Shown here: piece after piece, positions 36,070 to 44,772 of the stretch
Layout of the letters: every line of letters begins with the position of its first letter
Position numbering within the stretch: position 1 is the first letter of the stretch
Origin: RGIG4034 sp045576455
Lineage (GTDB): Bacteria > Bacillota > Clostridia > Lachnospirales > Lachnospiraceae
Assembly: GCA_045576455.1 (NCBI GenBank)
Contig: JAZNGM010000017.1
Location: 16,520-80,519, forward strand
Reading direction: 5' to 3'
Length of the DNA: 64,000 bases
The notes under the pieces: generated by a model
Seen by the model: the letters and a program-made list of their open reading frames with translations, nothing else
What the model was told of the DNA's origin: nothing
Database searches by the model: none
Position numbers and translations under genes: made by a program

Positions 36070-37386
36070 ATGATAATTACACTGCCATCAGATGTAAAAA
36101 GAATTATCGAAGTTCTTGAAACAGCCGGATATGAAGCATATGCGGTTGGTGGTTGTGTGCGTGATAGTATCTTGGGGCGTGTGCCGGATGATTGGGACAT
36201 AACGACCTCAGCAAAACCCCACGAAGTAAAAATGCTTTTCAAGCGTACTTTTGATACCGGTATTGAGCATGGTACGGTTACGGTGCTCATGAATAAGGTG
36301 GGCTATGAAGTAACGACGTACCGGATTGACGGTGAATATGAGGATAGCCGCCATCCGAGAGAAGTGACATTCACGTCAGATTTAATCGAGGATTTAAAAC
36401 GCCGTGATTTTACGATAAATGCGATGGCATATAATGATAATCAAGGACTTATCGATTGTTTTGGCGGCCTTGAGGATATTCAAAACCATCTGATCAGATG
36501 TGTAGGTAATCCGGAGGAACGTTTTTCGGAAGATGCCCTTCGTATTATGCGTGCAGTCAGATTCAGTGCCCAGTTGGGATATGATATAGAAGAAGAAACT
36601 AAAAATGCAATATGTAAATTGGCGGGAACGCTTAGTAACATAAGTGCTGAACGTATCCAGACAGAACTTGTTAAACTGCTGGTATCCCCTAATCCGGGAA
36701 AAGTAAGGCAGCTTTATGAATATGGTATTACAAAAGTTATTTTGCCGGAATTTGATGCTATGATGAATACACCGCAAAATACGCCGTATCACATTTACAA
36801 TGTTGGTGACCATACGATATGTTCGCTTGAAAATATTGAAGCGGACAAGGTGCTGCGTCTTACGATGTTATTGCATGATTGTGCTAAACCCTTGACCCGT
36901 TCTACGGATGAAGAGGGCAGGGATCATTTTAAATATCATGCAAAAGAAGGCAGTGAGCTTGCAAAAACAATACTCCGAAGACTCCGTTTTGATAATGATA
37001 CCATTAAACAGGTGACTACACTGATCCTGTATCATCAATTTAAAGTTGAGTTAACAGAGATTAAAGTGCGCATGGGTATGCATAAGGTGGGTGAGGATTT
37101 ATATCCGAAGCTGCTACTTGTAAAAAGAGCGGATAATCTTTCAAAAGCACCCGAAACCGTTGCCAAGAGTCTTCAACTGTTGGAGGAATTTGAGCAAATA
37201 TATAAATGCGTCCGGGACAGGGGAGACTGTACTTCACTTAAAAAGCTTGCTGTTACCGGTAAAGACTTGATTGAAGCGGGGATTGAACCCGGAGAAAAAT
37301 TAGGGCAGACGTTGGAATTTCTTTTGCAGGAAGTGCTCCTTGATCCTGACAAAAATAAAAAAGAAGTTTTGCTTTCACTTATTTAA
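36070..37386 (+). CDS. cca: CCA tRNA nucleotidyltransferase
   Basis: 438 residues. The class II nucleotidyltransferase head has GYEAYAVGGCVRDSILGRVPDDWDITTSA (catalytic DxD in WDITT, preceded by the GG..RD loop), RRDFTINAMAYN, and the HD domain LLHDCAKPLTRS with DHFKYHA. It adds or repairs the 3' CCA of tRNA. All four tRNA genes in this window lack an encoded CCA, so the enzyme is needed here. It follows the membrane protein by 3 bases. Confidence 0.95.
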   Translation: MIITLPSDVKRIIEVLETAGYEAYAVGGCVRDSILGRVPDDWDITTSAKPHEVKMLFKRTFDTGIEHGTVTVLMNKVGYEVTTYRIDGEYEDSRHPREVTFTSDLIEDLKRRDFTINAMAYNDNQGLIDCFGGLEDIQNHLIRCVGNPEERFSEDALRIMRAVRFSAQLGYDIEEETKNAICKLAGTLSNISAERIQTELVKLLVSPNPGKVRQLYEYGITKVILPEFDAMMNTPQNTPYHIYNVGDHTICSLENIEADKVLRLTMLLHDCAKPLTRSTDEEGRDHFKYHAKEGSELAKTILRRLRFDNDTIKQVTTLILYHQFKVELTEIKVRMGMHKVGEDLYPKLLLVKRADNLSKAPETVAKSLQLLEEFEQIYKCVRDRGDCTSLKKLAVTGKDLIEAGIEPGEKLGQTLEFLLQEVLLDPDKNKKEVLLSLI

Positions 37387-37456
37387 AACTAGTCATCATA
37401 CTTTTTTTATCTTGCTCATAAGATAGGATAGGATTTACATGAGGAGGATATGAGGG

Positions 37457-38449
37457 TTGAATGACAGAGTGATTGCATTACTGGAAAACTACGATATTAC
37501 AGTGCTTCGCTCCTGGAAAGGGCGGGGCGCTATTATTTTTGAGACAAGTGAGGGAGTTAAGCAAATACGGGAGTATGCAAGACCAAAAAGTAAATTACCT
37601 CTTCTTGCCGGACTGCTTAATCAAGTTTCCGAAGCGGGGATTTGTAGTGTGGACCAATATATAAAAACAAAAGAAGGAGAATATTTTGTCTGTGACAAGG
37701 ATGAAATTACATATATAGTAAAAGATTATCATGACGGCCGTGAATGCGATATTCATAGCAAAGAGGATTTGGTAAAAGGTGTTACGTTGCTTGCCAAGTT
37801 GCATCGTGTAATGAAATTGCCGGCGGATAAAATGCCGGAAACAGAATTTAAAATGACACCTTTTCCTTTGTCAGAGGAAGTGGCTAAGCATAACCGTGAA
37901 CTTATTAAGGCGTTCAGGTATTTGAGCGATAAAGGACAACGCAGTGAGTTTGAGCTTTATCTGTTACATCACTTTAAACCTTTTTTAGAGCAGGCAAAGG
38001 AAACAAAACGTCTTGTAGAACAGGAGGATTTTTCTTCGTTATATGAGGAAAGTATCCGGGAAGGTGCATTTATTCATGGGGAATATCAGTACCATAATAT
38101 TCTTTATGGAGAAAAAGATGCAGCAGTTGTTAATTTTGAAAAGGCAGTTCCTGACACTTGTGTCAAAGATGTGTATTATTATTTGCGTAAAGCCATGGAG
38201 AAAAATGGTTGGGACGAAGGAATATTTGTAAGTATTCTTGAAGGTTATGATAAAGAAAAAACGCTTACGCCGCTGGAGAAACGGCAAATATACCTTCGCC
38301 TGTTATATCCTGAAAAGTTTTGGAAAATAGTCAATTTCTATTTCAACAGTGCAAAATCATGGATTCCTATAAAAAACATGGAGAAACTAAGTACCTTAAT
38401 CAGACAGGAGGAGATAAAGCAATCCCTTCTTAATAAGTATATCTTTTAG
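37457..38449 (+). CDS. CotS-family spore coat-like protein
   Basis: 330 residues. The fold resembles CotS/YutH-type kinases: GIRLYK-like opening (SWKGRGAIIFETSEGVKQIREYARP), LLAKLHRVMKLP, then GAFIHGEYQYHNILYGEKDAAVVNF, in place of the HGDxxxxN and DF of aminoglycoside-kinase-type catalysis. The start is TTG, with AGGAGG 9 bases upstream. CATAAGATA at 37417-37425 upstream fits the sigma-K -10 pattern, although no good -35 was found. It probably belongs to the spore coat; the kinase-like residues are partly changed, so activity is doubtful. Confidence 0.75.
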   Translation: MNDRVIALLENYDITVLRSWKGRGAIIFETSEGVKQIREYARPKSKLPLLAGLLNQVSEAGICSVDQYIKTKEGEYFVCDKDEITYIVKDYHDGRECDIHSKEDLVKGVTLLAKLHRVMKLPADKMPETEFKMTPFPLSEEVAKHNRELIKAFRYLSDKGQRSEFELYLLHHFKPFLEQAKETKRLVEQEDFSSLYEESIREGAFIHGEYQYHNILYGEKDAAVVNFEKAVPDTCVKDVYYYLRKAMEKNGWDEGIFVSILEGYDKEKTLTPLEKRQIYLRLLYPEKFWKIVNFYFNSAKSWIPIKNMEKLSTLIRQEEIKQSLLNKYIF

Positions 38450-38510
38450 AATAAGCATTTATTTTTTAACTAATTTCATGTATACTTAATTAATTAACGG
38501 AGGAAGTATC

Positions 38511-39923
38511 GTGAAAATTAAGATGAAGCTGAAAGCTCTCTGTATGCTTACGTTAATGGCGTTAATGATAATGGCATGTGCGAAGAAGGATACGGAGAGT
38601 GATAAAGAAATAGATACCGGATTTGTTCCTGCGGTTGCGGGAAATTATGACAGTGCAGACACTGCGGTTGTTATCAAGACGGATTCGGACGCAATGACAA
38701 TTACATTATTGAATTTGGAACTTGGCAGGCAATATACACTTTCGTATGACGGAACTACAGTTATCAGTGATAAATACGGAAGTCCTATGATTATGTCACA
38801 GTTTAGAAGAGGTGATGTGGTTGACGTTAAATTCATGCACGCCAAGAAGCGTCTTGCTTCTATCAAGATTAGTGACAGTGCGTGGTATTTTTCCGGGATA
38901 ACAAATTATACATTGTCTGAGAATGATAATAGCCTTACCTTTGGCGAGGATGTATATAAACTGTCCAAGGATTTGATTGTTGCAACCGGAGAAGGATTGT
39001 TGAATATTGAAGATATCCATAAAGATGATGTGGTAACCATTGTGGGGATAGACAGGACCGTACACAGCATCATTGTGGACAAAGGCCATGGATTTTTGAG
39101 TGTAATGAATGTATCCGGAATTAAGGATGGATGGCTGGAAATAGGACATATTATAACGCCGGTTCAGGAAGGAATGCTTCTTACGGTGCCGGAAGGCGAA
39201 TATAATGTGCTGGTTAGTTGTAGCGGAGTTAATGAAAGTATTCCTGTTGTTATTAAGCGGAATGAAGAAACGGAGCTTGATTTGTCAGTGATTAAGGTGG
39301 AGGAAGCGTCTACCGGTATGGTTATCTTTAATGTGACGCCTTCAACGGCTACCGTATACATTGATTCTGTCGAAACAGATGTTTCTAAACCGGTATATCT
39401 TTCAACCGGAATTCATCAGATTATACTTCAGGCACCCGGTTATGTGTCTTCCACGCAATATATTAAGGTGGGAACGGTGACATCTACCCTGGATTTTACT
39501 TTAGATGAAATCGGTAAGGAAGAGGAAAAGGACAAAGACGATAAAGATACCGAAAAAGATAAGGAAGATAAAGAATCCGAGGATAAGGATACCGAAGACA
39601 AGGATGTGGACGAAAAAGATTCCGATGACAGCAAGAGTGAGGATGCCGGTGAAAAGGAAAAAGAAGATGCTGCTGAGGATAAGAATGAAAACACACCCCC
39701 GAAAGAGTATCTTGTATATATAGAATCACCTGAAGAAACGGAAATTTATGTTGATGGAGTATATATAGGGATTGCTCCTCTTAGTTTTCCTAAAAAGGAA
39801 GGAAGTTATGTTATTACGCTCAGAAGAACGGGGTATCAGACAAGAAGTTATTCTATTTCCATAGATGGAGATAATAAGGATGCGACGTACAATTTTGCCC
39901 CATTGTTGTCATTGAATGAGTAA
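38511..39923 (+). CDS. PEGA-domain lipoprotein with an acidic, repetitive linker
   Basis: 470 residues, starting at GTG with GGAGG upstream. Signal peptide with lipobox IMAC-A at about residue 23. A beta-rich domain of about 200 residues is followed by a first PEGA-like unit (STGMVIFNVTPSTATVYIDS, about 263-330), then an extremely charged stretch (about 338-400) built of Lys, Asp and Glu, and a second PEGA unit (YLVYIESPEETEIYVDGV). PEGA domains are found on surface proteins. The protein should sit on the membrane's outer face, with the linker disordered. Function unknown. Confidence 0.78.
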   Translation: MKIKMKLKALCMLTLMALMIMACAKKDTESDKEIDTGFVPAVAGNYDSADTAVVIKTDSDAMTITLLNLELGRQYTLSYDGTTVISDKYGSPMIMSQFRRGDVVDVKFMHAKKRLASIKISDSAWYFSGITNYTLSENDNSLTFGEDVYKLSKDLIVATGEGLLNIEDIHKDDVVTIVGIDRTVHSIIVDKGHGFLSVMNVSGIKDGWLEIGHIITPVQEGMLLTVPEGEYNVLVSCSGVNESIPVVIKRNEETELDLSVIKVEEASTGMVIFNVTPSTATVYIDSVETDVSKPVYLSTGIHQIILQAPGYVSSTQYIKVGTVTSTLDFTLDEIGKEEEKDKDDKDTEKDKEDKESEDKDTEDKDVDEKDSDDSKSEDAGEKEKEDAAEDKNENTPPKEYLVYIESPEETEIYVDGVYIGIAPLSFPKKEGSYVITLRRTGYQTRSYSISIDGDNKDATYNFAPLLSLNE

Positions 39924-39989
39924 TGTGGCAAAAAGGTGTGAAAGTATTGGAAAATAGGAGTAAAAATCAACAAATAGGGCAAAATAACC

Positions 39990-40018
39990 TTGACAAAAAA
40001 GGTAAAAACTACTATATA
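39990..40018 (+). promoter_or_regulatory. Promoter of the HU gene
   Basis: TTGACA (39990-39995), 17-base spacer, TATATA (40013-40018). Confidence 0.7.
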
Positions 40019-40091
40019 TATTATAGACGTTTTTATACGGAACGTAAAAAGAATAAATCTGATGTATTTCAGTAAGAGGAGGAAATATTAA

Positions 40092-40370
40092 ATGAACAAA
40101 ACAGAATTGGTTGCAGCTATGGCTGATAAGGCTGGATTAACAAAGAAAGATGCAGAAGCAGCATTAAAGGCTTTTACAGATGTTGTTAGCGATGAATTAA
40201 AGAAGGGTGAAAAAGTTCAGTTAGTTGGATTTGGTACTTTCGAAGTATCTAAGAGAGCAGCTAGAGAAGGAAGAAATCCTCAGTCAGGTAAAGTTATGAA
40301 GATTGCAGCTTCTAACGCACCTAAGTTCAAAGCTGGTAAGGCATTAAAGGATTTAGTAAACGCTAAATAA
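40092..40370 (+). CDS. hup: HU family DNA-binding protein
   Basis: 92 residues, the standard HU length. It opens MNKTELVAAMADKAGLTKKDAE, and shows GFGTFEVSKRAAREGRNPQSGK with the arm Arg-Asn-Pro, and ends in FKAGKALKDLV. It binds and bends DNA non-specifically as a nucleoid protein. GAGGAGG precedes the start. It has its own promoter and a terminator, and lies just upstream of the sporulation/division block, an order also known in Bacillota. Confidence 0.97.
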   Translation: MNKTELVAAMADKAGLTKKDAEAALKAFTDVVSDELKKGEKVQLVGFGTFEVSKRAAREGRNPQSGKVMKIAASNAPKFKAGKALKDLVNAK

Positions 40371-40394
40371 TTTAGCCCTAATTGAGATGAAGAT

Positions 40395-40430
40395 AAAAGC
40401 GACTGCGTCTGACGTAGTCGCTTTCTTATT
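40395..40430 (+). terminator. Terminator after hup
   Basis: AAGCGACT pairs with AGTCGCTT, extended inward by GCGTC/GACGT with one change, then CTTATTT. Confidence 0.85.
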
Positions 40431-40490
40431 TATCTTTGCTTTATAGAGTAATGCATTATATTTGATATATTAGTGTAGAAAGGAATAATC

Positions 40491-40730
40491 ATGAGACTTG
40501 ATAAATATTTGAAAATATCCCGTCTGATTAAGAGAAGAACTGTGGCAAATGAAGCCTGTGATGCAGGCAGGGTTTTAATTAACGAAAAGCCTGCCAAAGC
40601 ATCTTCCCATGTAAAAGTAGGAGATATCATTACCATACAATTTGGTAATAAGGATGTTAAAGTAGAAGTGCTTGATGTACAGGAAACCATGAAGAAGGAT
40701 GAAGCAAAGGAACTTTACCGCTATTTATAG
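40491..40730 (+). CDS. rqcP: S4-domain RNA-binding protein (RqcP/YabO)
   Basis: 79 residues consisting of one S4 domain: MRLDKYLKISRLIKRRTVANEACDAGRVLINEKPAK, the alpha-L motif. RqcP helps ribosome-associated quality control by supporting Ala tailing on stalled 50S-peptidyl-tRNA. The gene lies between hup and yabP, as yabO lies before yabP in Bacillus. AAAGGA precedes the start. Confidence 0.93.
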   Translation: MRLDKYLKISRLIKRRTVANEACDAGRVLINEKPAKASSHVKVGDIITIQFGNKDVKVEVLDVQETMKKDEAKELYRYL

Positions 40731-40786
40731 TTTATGTATTTATGGTTAATGTTACGGTTATGAGTGATACAACCTGTATAATCGGC

Positions 40787-40815
40787 GCATATTTTTGAAA
40801 GGGTCTTCATACGAT
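40787..40815 (+). promoter_or_regulatory. Sigma-E-type promoter of yabP-yabQ
   Basis: GCATATT (40787-40793), a 14-base spacer and CATACGAT (40808-40815) match the Bacillus sigma-E consensus (-35 kmATATT, -10 CATACAnT) with one change. Confidence 0.7.
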
Positions 40816-40843
40816 TAAGTATGTAAATTGTGTGGAGGCGATG

Positions 40844-41131
40844 ATGGAGAATATAAATCATATTAATAAAATGCATAAACTGATATTGAATAACCGAAAG
40901 CAGTGTAATCTGTCCGGAGTTATGGATGTACTGTCTTTTGATACCGGAGAAGTTCTTCTGGAAACAGAGCAGGGGATGTTAACGATAAAGGGGCAGGATC
41001 TTCACGTGAGCCGCCTTACGCTTGAAAAGGGTGAGGTTGATATTGAGGGTAGAGTAGACAGCTTTTCGTATTCAGATAATACTTCTTTTCATGCAAAAGG
41101 GGAATCTATTATTTCCAGATTGTTCAAATAA
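40844..41131 (+). CDS. yabP: Sporulation protein YabP
   Basis: 95 residues from the ATG at 40844, with GGAGG 5 bases upstream; ATG 40841 and GTG 40832 overlap or crowd the ribosome site. The sequence (LSGVMDVLSFDTGEVLLETEQGMLTIKGQDLHV) matches the YabP/YqfC fold of small beta proteins needed in sporulation. In Bacillus subtilis yabP is under sigma-E in the mother cell, and a sigma-E-like promoter is present here. yabQ follows after 12 bases. Confidence 0.92.
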   Translation: MENINHINKMHKLILNNRKQCNLSGVMDVLSFDTGEVLLETEQGMLTIKGQDLHVSRLTLEKGEVDIEGRVDSFSYSDNTSFHAKGESIISRLFK

Positions 41132-41143
41132 GGAGAAGCAGTA

Positions 41144-41605
41144 ATGTCGGATATTATTCTCCGCGAGGCGCTAATTTTTCTCCATTCTTTTTTGCTCGGT
41201 GTATGTATTACAGTAGTGTATGATGTATTCATTTCTTTAAGAAAAGCGTTTCGTCATATAAGAATACTGATTTTTATAGAAAACAGTATTTTTTTGTTGG
41301 CATCAACGATAGCAGTATTTTTATTGTTTTATAATATGAATTCCGGTATTTTACGAGGATATGCAATTTTTTCCATTGCATCAGGAATGCTTCTTTATAA
41401 ATGGACAATAAGTCAATATATTGTAGCTGTTATGTCAACAATAATGAAAAAGACCATATATGTTGTGTTAAAGCCCTTTAAACTCAGTATTTATGCGGTT
41501 TGTAAGGTGGCGAAAAAGCCTGCTAAATTGCTGAAAACTCGCTTGACGGTTTGCATAAAAGTGGTTACAATGACATTATGTAAACACAAAAAACGAGGGG
41601 AGTGA
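41144..41605 (+). CDS. yabQ: Sporulation membrane protein YabQ
   Basis: 153 residues. Three to four hydrophobic segments in the first 110 residues and a basic C-terminal tail. The opening ALIFLHSFLLGVCITVVYDVF is typical of YabQ. It is needed for spore cortex assembly in Bacillus subtilis. It follows yabP and precedes divIC as there. AAGGAG precedes the start. Confidence 0.9.
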   Translation: MSDIILREALIFLHSFLLGVCITVVYDVFISLRKAFRHIRILIFIENSIFLLASTIAVFLLFYNMNSGILRGYAIFSIASGMLLYKWTISQYIVAVMSTIMKKTIYVVLKPFKLSIYAVCKVAKKPAKLLKTRLTVCIKVVTMTLCKHKKRGE

Positions 41606-41612
41606 GTACATC

Positions 41613-41924
41613 GTGTCTGCGAGCAGATATGGGATGAGACGACGTCACGGTCGGCAAAATCATATGGGTATGTTTCTGGTAACAGTCGTTGTACTCATGC
41701 TTATGGTTGTGGTTTCAATCAACGGAGCTTCTTTGAAGTCTAAGGTACAGGAATGTGCAGAGAATAAGGCAGAGCTCCAGGAAATGATAGATGCGGAAAA
41801 TGAAAGGGCGGATGAACTGGTAGATTTTAAAAAATATACCAAGACAAAAGCTTACTATGAACAGATTGCCCGTGAAAAACTGGGTCTTGTATATCCCGGC
41901 GAAATTATTTTTAAAGCCGAATAG
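41613..41924 (+). CDS. divIC: DivIC/FtsB-type septum protein
   Basis: 103 residues starting at GTG with GGGGAG upstream. A basic N-terminus (ASRYGMRRRHGRQN), one membrane helix (about 19-38) and an external coiled coil (about 40-80), ending YYEQIAREKLGLVYPGEIIF, the shared DivIC/FtsB ending. It joins the FtsL-DivIB complex at the division septum. The synteny with yabP-yabQ favours DivIC. Seven bases separate it from yabQ. Confidence 0.88.
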   Translation: MSASRYGMRRRHGRQNHMGMFLVTVVVLMLMVVVSINGASLKSKVQECAENKAELQEMIDAENERADELVDFKKYTKTKAYYEQIAREKLGLVYPGEIIFKAE

Positions 41925-41953
41925 CAAATACATATTAGTGAACAAGAATTAAT

Positions 41954-41992
41954 GAAAGTCGAAATAAAACATGTTTCGGCTTTCTTTTTTTT
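41954..41992 (+). terminator. Terminator after divIC
   Basis: GAAAGTCGAAA and TTTCGGCTTTC (one G-T pair) form an 11-bp stem, then T8. Confidence 0.92.
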
Positions 41993-42064
41993 ACAAATTA
42001 TTCAGGACATACTCCGTATAATGTTTTTCAGTAAGAATTTATAAGTGGTATCGGAGGATTATTT

Positions 42065-43297
42065 GTGAAAAAGGAAGTTGTGTTGAAAAAGACAAAAGTT
42101 TTTGGAGACTACGGTAAGAAACGGTTGCTGGACTGTTCTGCTTCATTTCAGGATTTGGCAAAAACCTTTTTGGAAATGCCTGCGCAAAATATTAAAAAAA
42201 GTAGTGCGGATAAATACAGTATGCTGCTTGAAAAAAGTAAGGAGGAGAGCAGAACGCTTTTAGCAGAACATTTGTATGAAATGGCAGATATTATGTCCGA
42301 GGTAGCACAGGAATCTGTCAGTGGCATCCAAATAGAAGATAAAAAAAGGAATAAAATTGAACGTGATTTAAAAGAATATGGTATACAGCTGATGGGGATA
42401 ACGTTATTGGTGGATAACAGGGACAGATACAAACTGGTTGTTGTAATGCGGCCTGAAAAAATCTCAAACGAAAAGGGGGGACGGGCTAAGGAACGGTTCA
42501 TGCAGTTTACTACAAAGGATTTAGGGGAAATTTTTTCTACATATCTTGGTATCAGATTTAAGCTTGCGAAAGGAAGTGTGGAAGTGCTGGGAGAAGAAGA
42601 GGTAAGCGTAATGTATGAGGAAGAAAGCAGCTACAAGGTTTTGACGGGGATAGCAAGAGCAACCAAAGAGGGTGAAAAAATATCCGGTGACAACTACATG
42701 ATTTTAGAAGGAGAAAACGGACGTTATTACATTGCCCTGTCGGATGGGGCAGGTAGCGGGGAAAAGGCTAACAGCGCCAGCAAAATGGTGGTTGAACTTT
42801 TGGAAAAATTTATAGATGCGGGATTTGGGGTAGAAATTGCCATTCAGATGATTAACGGAGTTTTGTTATCTTCTGAAGAAGAGCAGCATTTATCTACACT
42901 GGATATATGTTGTCTGGATACGCACACGGGCCAGTGTGAGTTTATTAAAGTCGGTGCGTGCAGTTCTTATATAAAGAGTGATATGCTGGTAGAAATCGTC
43001 ATGTCGGCAAACCTTCCGCTGGGCGTATTTTACCGGGTAGAAATAGAGAAAACAAATGGTCAGCTTGTAAACGGTGATTATGTCATAATTCTGTCGGATG
43101 GCATTATACAAGGATTGGGAGGAGATACGGAAATAGCTAAGTTTGAAGAAATGCTGAGTGGTGTGTCGTATGAAAGTCCCCAGGAGCTTGCTAATTTTAT
43201 CTTGAGCTACACGATTCACGAAGCAGGTGGGATTATTGAGGATGACATGACGGTGCTGGTGCTTGGAATTTGGGAGAATACGTTGCATTTTAGCTAA
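42065..43297 (+). CDS. spoIIE: SpoIIE phosphatase region without the membrane domain
   Basis: 410 residues against about 800 for typical SpoIIE. The sequence begins at what is normally the cytosolic linker (RLLDCSASFQDLAKTF) and contains a full PP2C-type Ser phosphatase: EGEKISGDNYMI, YIALSDGAGSGEKANSAS with the metal Asp, CLDTHTGQCEFIKVGA, and VIILSDGI and IEDDMTVLVL. No transmembrane segment is present, so the ten-helix N-terminus is absent. GGAGG precedes its own GTG start, and a terminator lies upstream, so this is not an obvious frameshift. SpoIIE dephosphorylates SpoIIAA to activate sigma-F. Its place before tilS is conserved; whether it can still localise to the septum is doubtful. Confidence 0.87.
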   Translation: MKKEVVLKKTKVFGDYGKKRLLDCSASFQDLAKTFLEMPAQNIKKSSADKYSMLLEKSKEESRTLLAEHLYEMADIMSEVAQESVSGIQIEDKKRNKIERDLKEYGIQLMGITLLVDNRDRYKLVVVMRPEKISNEKGGRAKERFMQFTTKDLGEIFSTYLGIRFKLAKGSVEVLGEEEVSVMYEEESSYKVLTGIARATKEGEKISGDNYMILEGENGRYYIALSDGAGSGEKANSASKMVVELLEKFIDAGFGVEIAIQMINGVLLSSEEEQHLSTLDICCLDTHTGQCEFIKVGACSSYIKSDMLVEIVMSANLPLGVFYRVEIEKTNGQLVNGDYVIILSDGIIQGLGGDTEIAKFEEMLSGVSYESPQELANFILSYTIHEAGGIIEDDMTVLVLGIWENTLHFS

Positions 43298-43317
43298 AAA
43301 TTGTCTATATTTATAAT

Positions 43318-44772
43318 ATGGTTAACAAGTTTATTTTGCATTGTGAAAAAAATCATTTGATTCAGAAGAATGACAATATTGTCGTAGGCGTATCGGGAGG
43401 GGCAGATTCCATGTGCCTTCTCTTTTTATTGCATGAAATAAGCAACCGGTATGCTTTGAAACTGGCTGTTGTGCATATGAATCATGGATTTAGAAAAACC
43501 GCTTTTAAGGATGCGGACTATGTAAGGGATATGTGTGCTTTGTGGGATATTCCGTTTGTGTTGTATGAAGAAGATGTGCATGCTTTTGCCAAGGAAAATC
43601 ATATGACGGATGAAGAGGCGGGAAGAACCTTAAGATACGGGGCATTTAGCGAAACGCTTGATAAATTTTTTGACGGCAAGGGTAAAATTGCGGTAGCGCA
43701 TAACCGGAACGACCGTGCAGAGACCGTGATGTTTAATCTTTTCAGGGGGACCGGACTGAAAGGCTTAGGTGGTATAGCGGCTGTCAGGGATAAAGTTATC
43801 CGGCCGATTTTATTTTTAGACAGAAAAGAAATTGAACAGATTCTTAAACAAAACGATATAGCATATTGTATAGATGAAACAAATGATGAAGATACTTATA
43901 CAAGAAATAAGGTCCGCAAACACATTGTAAAGTATGCAGACGAGCATATATGTAAAAATGCCGTTAAGCATATTAATGAGGCGGCCGATTTGATTGAGGA
44001 AACGCAGGCGTATCTTGAGAAAATTTCAGATAAGGTATATGAAGTGTGTGTAACTGAAAAGGCACAGGGGATTTCGGTTAATATTGATATTTTGAAAGAA
44101 GAAGATCCGCTTATTGCAAAGTATGTGATTATGAAGGGGATTGGTTTTTTGACAAAGGGTGCAAAAGACATTACCCGGAAACATATTCTCAATATCTTAG
44201 ATCTTATGCATAATCAAACGGGCAGAAGCATTAAGCTTCCGTACGGTTTTGTGGCATCAAGGGAATATGGCGCTATTGTGATAGCCCCAAAAGATGAGCG
44301 GGAAACTTCTGATAGTGACACAATACTCAACAAGCCACTTTCGGTAAATGTAGAGGATTTGTGTCCGAACCGGGGATATACCGTAAATATAATGGATGAT
44401 ATTAAGATGACTTTTACACGGATGAGCTGTGAAAATAGGAAGAATGTTCCACAAAATGTGTGTACGAAATGGTTTGACTATGGTAAAATAGGTAAGTCAT
44501 TGAGTGTAAGAAATAGGGAAAAGGGTGATTTTCTTACAATAGCCTATCCATTGTGTGAAGATGGGGCGAAAAAAATGTTAAAGGAATATCTTATTAATGA
44601 AAAAATTCCCCGGGAAGAAAGAGATTCCCTACTTTTGCTTGCAGATGATAAGCATATTGTATGGGTATGTGGTCATAGAATAAGTGAGTATTATAAAGTG
44701 ACGGATAAAACAGCAGAGATTTTGCAGGTTGAAATACAAGGAGGAGTTTTTGATGGGCAAGAAAGTAAGTAA
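43318..44772 (+). CDS. tilS: tRNA(Ile)-lysidine synthase
   Basis: 484 residues. PP-loop VVGVSGGADSMCLLFLL, MNHGFR, and AVAHNRNDRAETVMFNLFRGTGLKGL are TilS marks; the C-terminal domain (from about 370) has the family's small substrate-binding fold (RNREKGDFLTI, KKMLKEYLINEKIPREERD). It puts lysine on C34 of tRNA-Ile(CAU) with ATP. The ATG at 43318 has no clear ribosome site but matches the usual N-terminus. The gene overlaps hprT. Confidence 0.95.
   Translation: MVNKFILHCEKNHLIQKNDNIVVGVSGGADSMCLLFLLHEISNRYALKLAVVHMNHGFRKTAFKDADYVRDMCALWDIPFVLYEEDVHAFAKENHMTDEEAGRTLRYGAFSETLDKFFDGKGKIAVAHNRNDRAETVMFNLFRGTGLKGLGGIAAVRDKVIRPILFLDRKEIEQILKQNDIAYCIDETNDEDTYTRNKVRKHIVKYADEHICKNAVKHINEAADLIEETQAYLEKISDKVYEVCVTEKAQGISVNIDILKEEDPLIAKYVIMKGIGFLTKGAKDITRKHILNILDLMHNQTGRSIKLPYGFVASREYGAIVIAPKDERETSDSDTILNKPLSVNVEDLCPNRGYTVNIMDDIKMTFTRMSCENRKNVPQNVCTKWFDYGKIGKSLSVRNREKGDFLTIAYPLCEDGAKKMLKEYLINEKIPREERDSLLLLADDKHIVWVCGHRISEYYKVTDKTAEILQVEIQGGVFDGQESK

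Noticed and set aside
39440..39694. Serine-rich minus-strand frame opposite the acidic linker of the PEGA gene
   Set aside because: The mirror image of GAT/GAA/AAG codons always gives serine/phenylalanine-rich shadows; no independent support.
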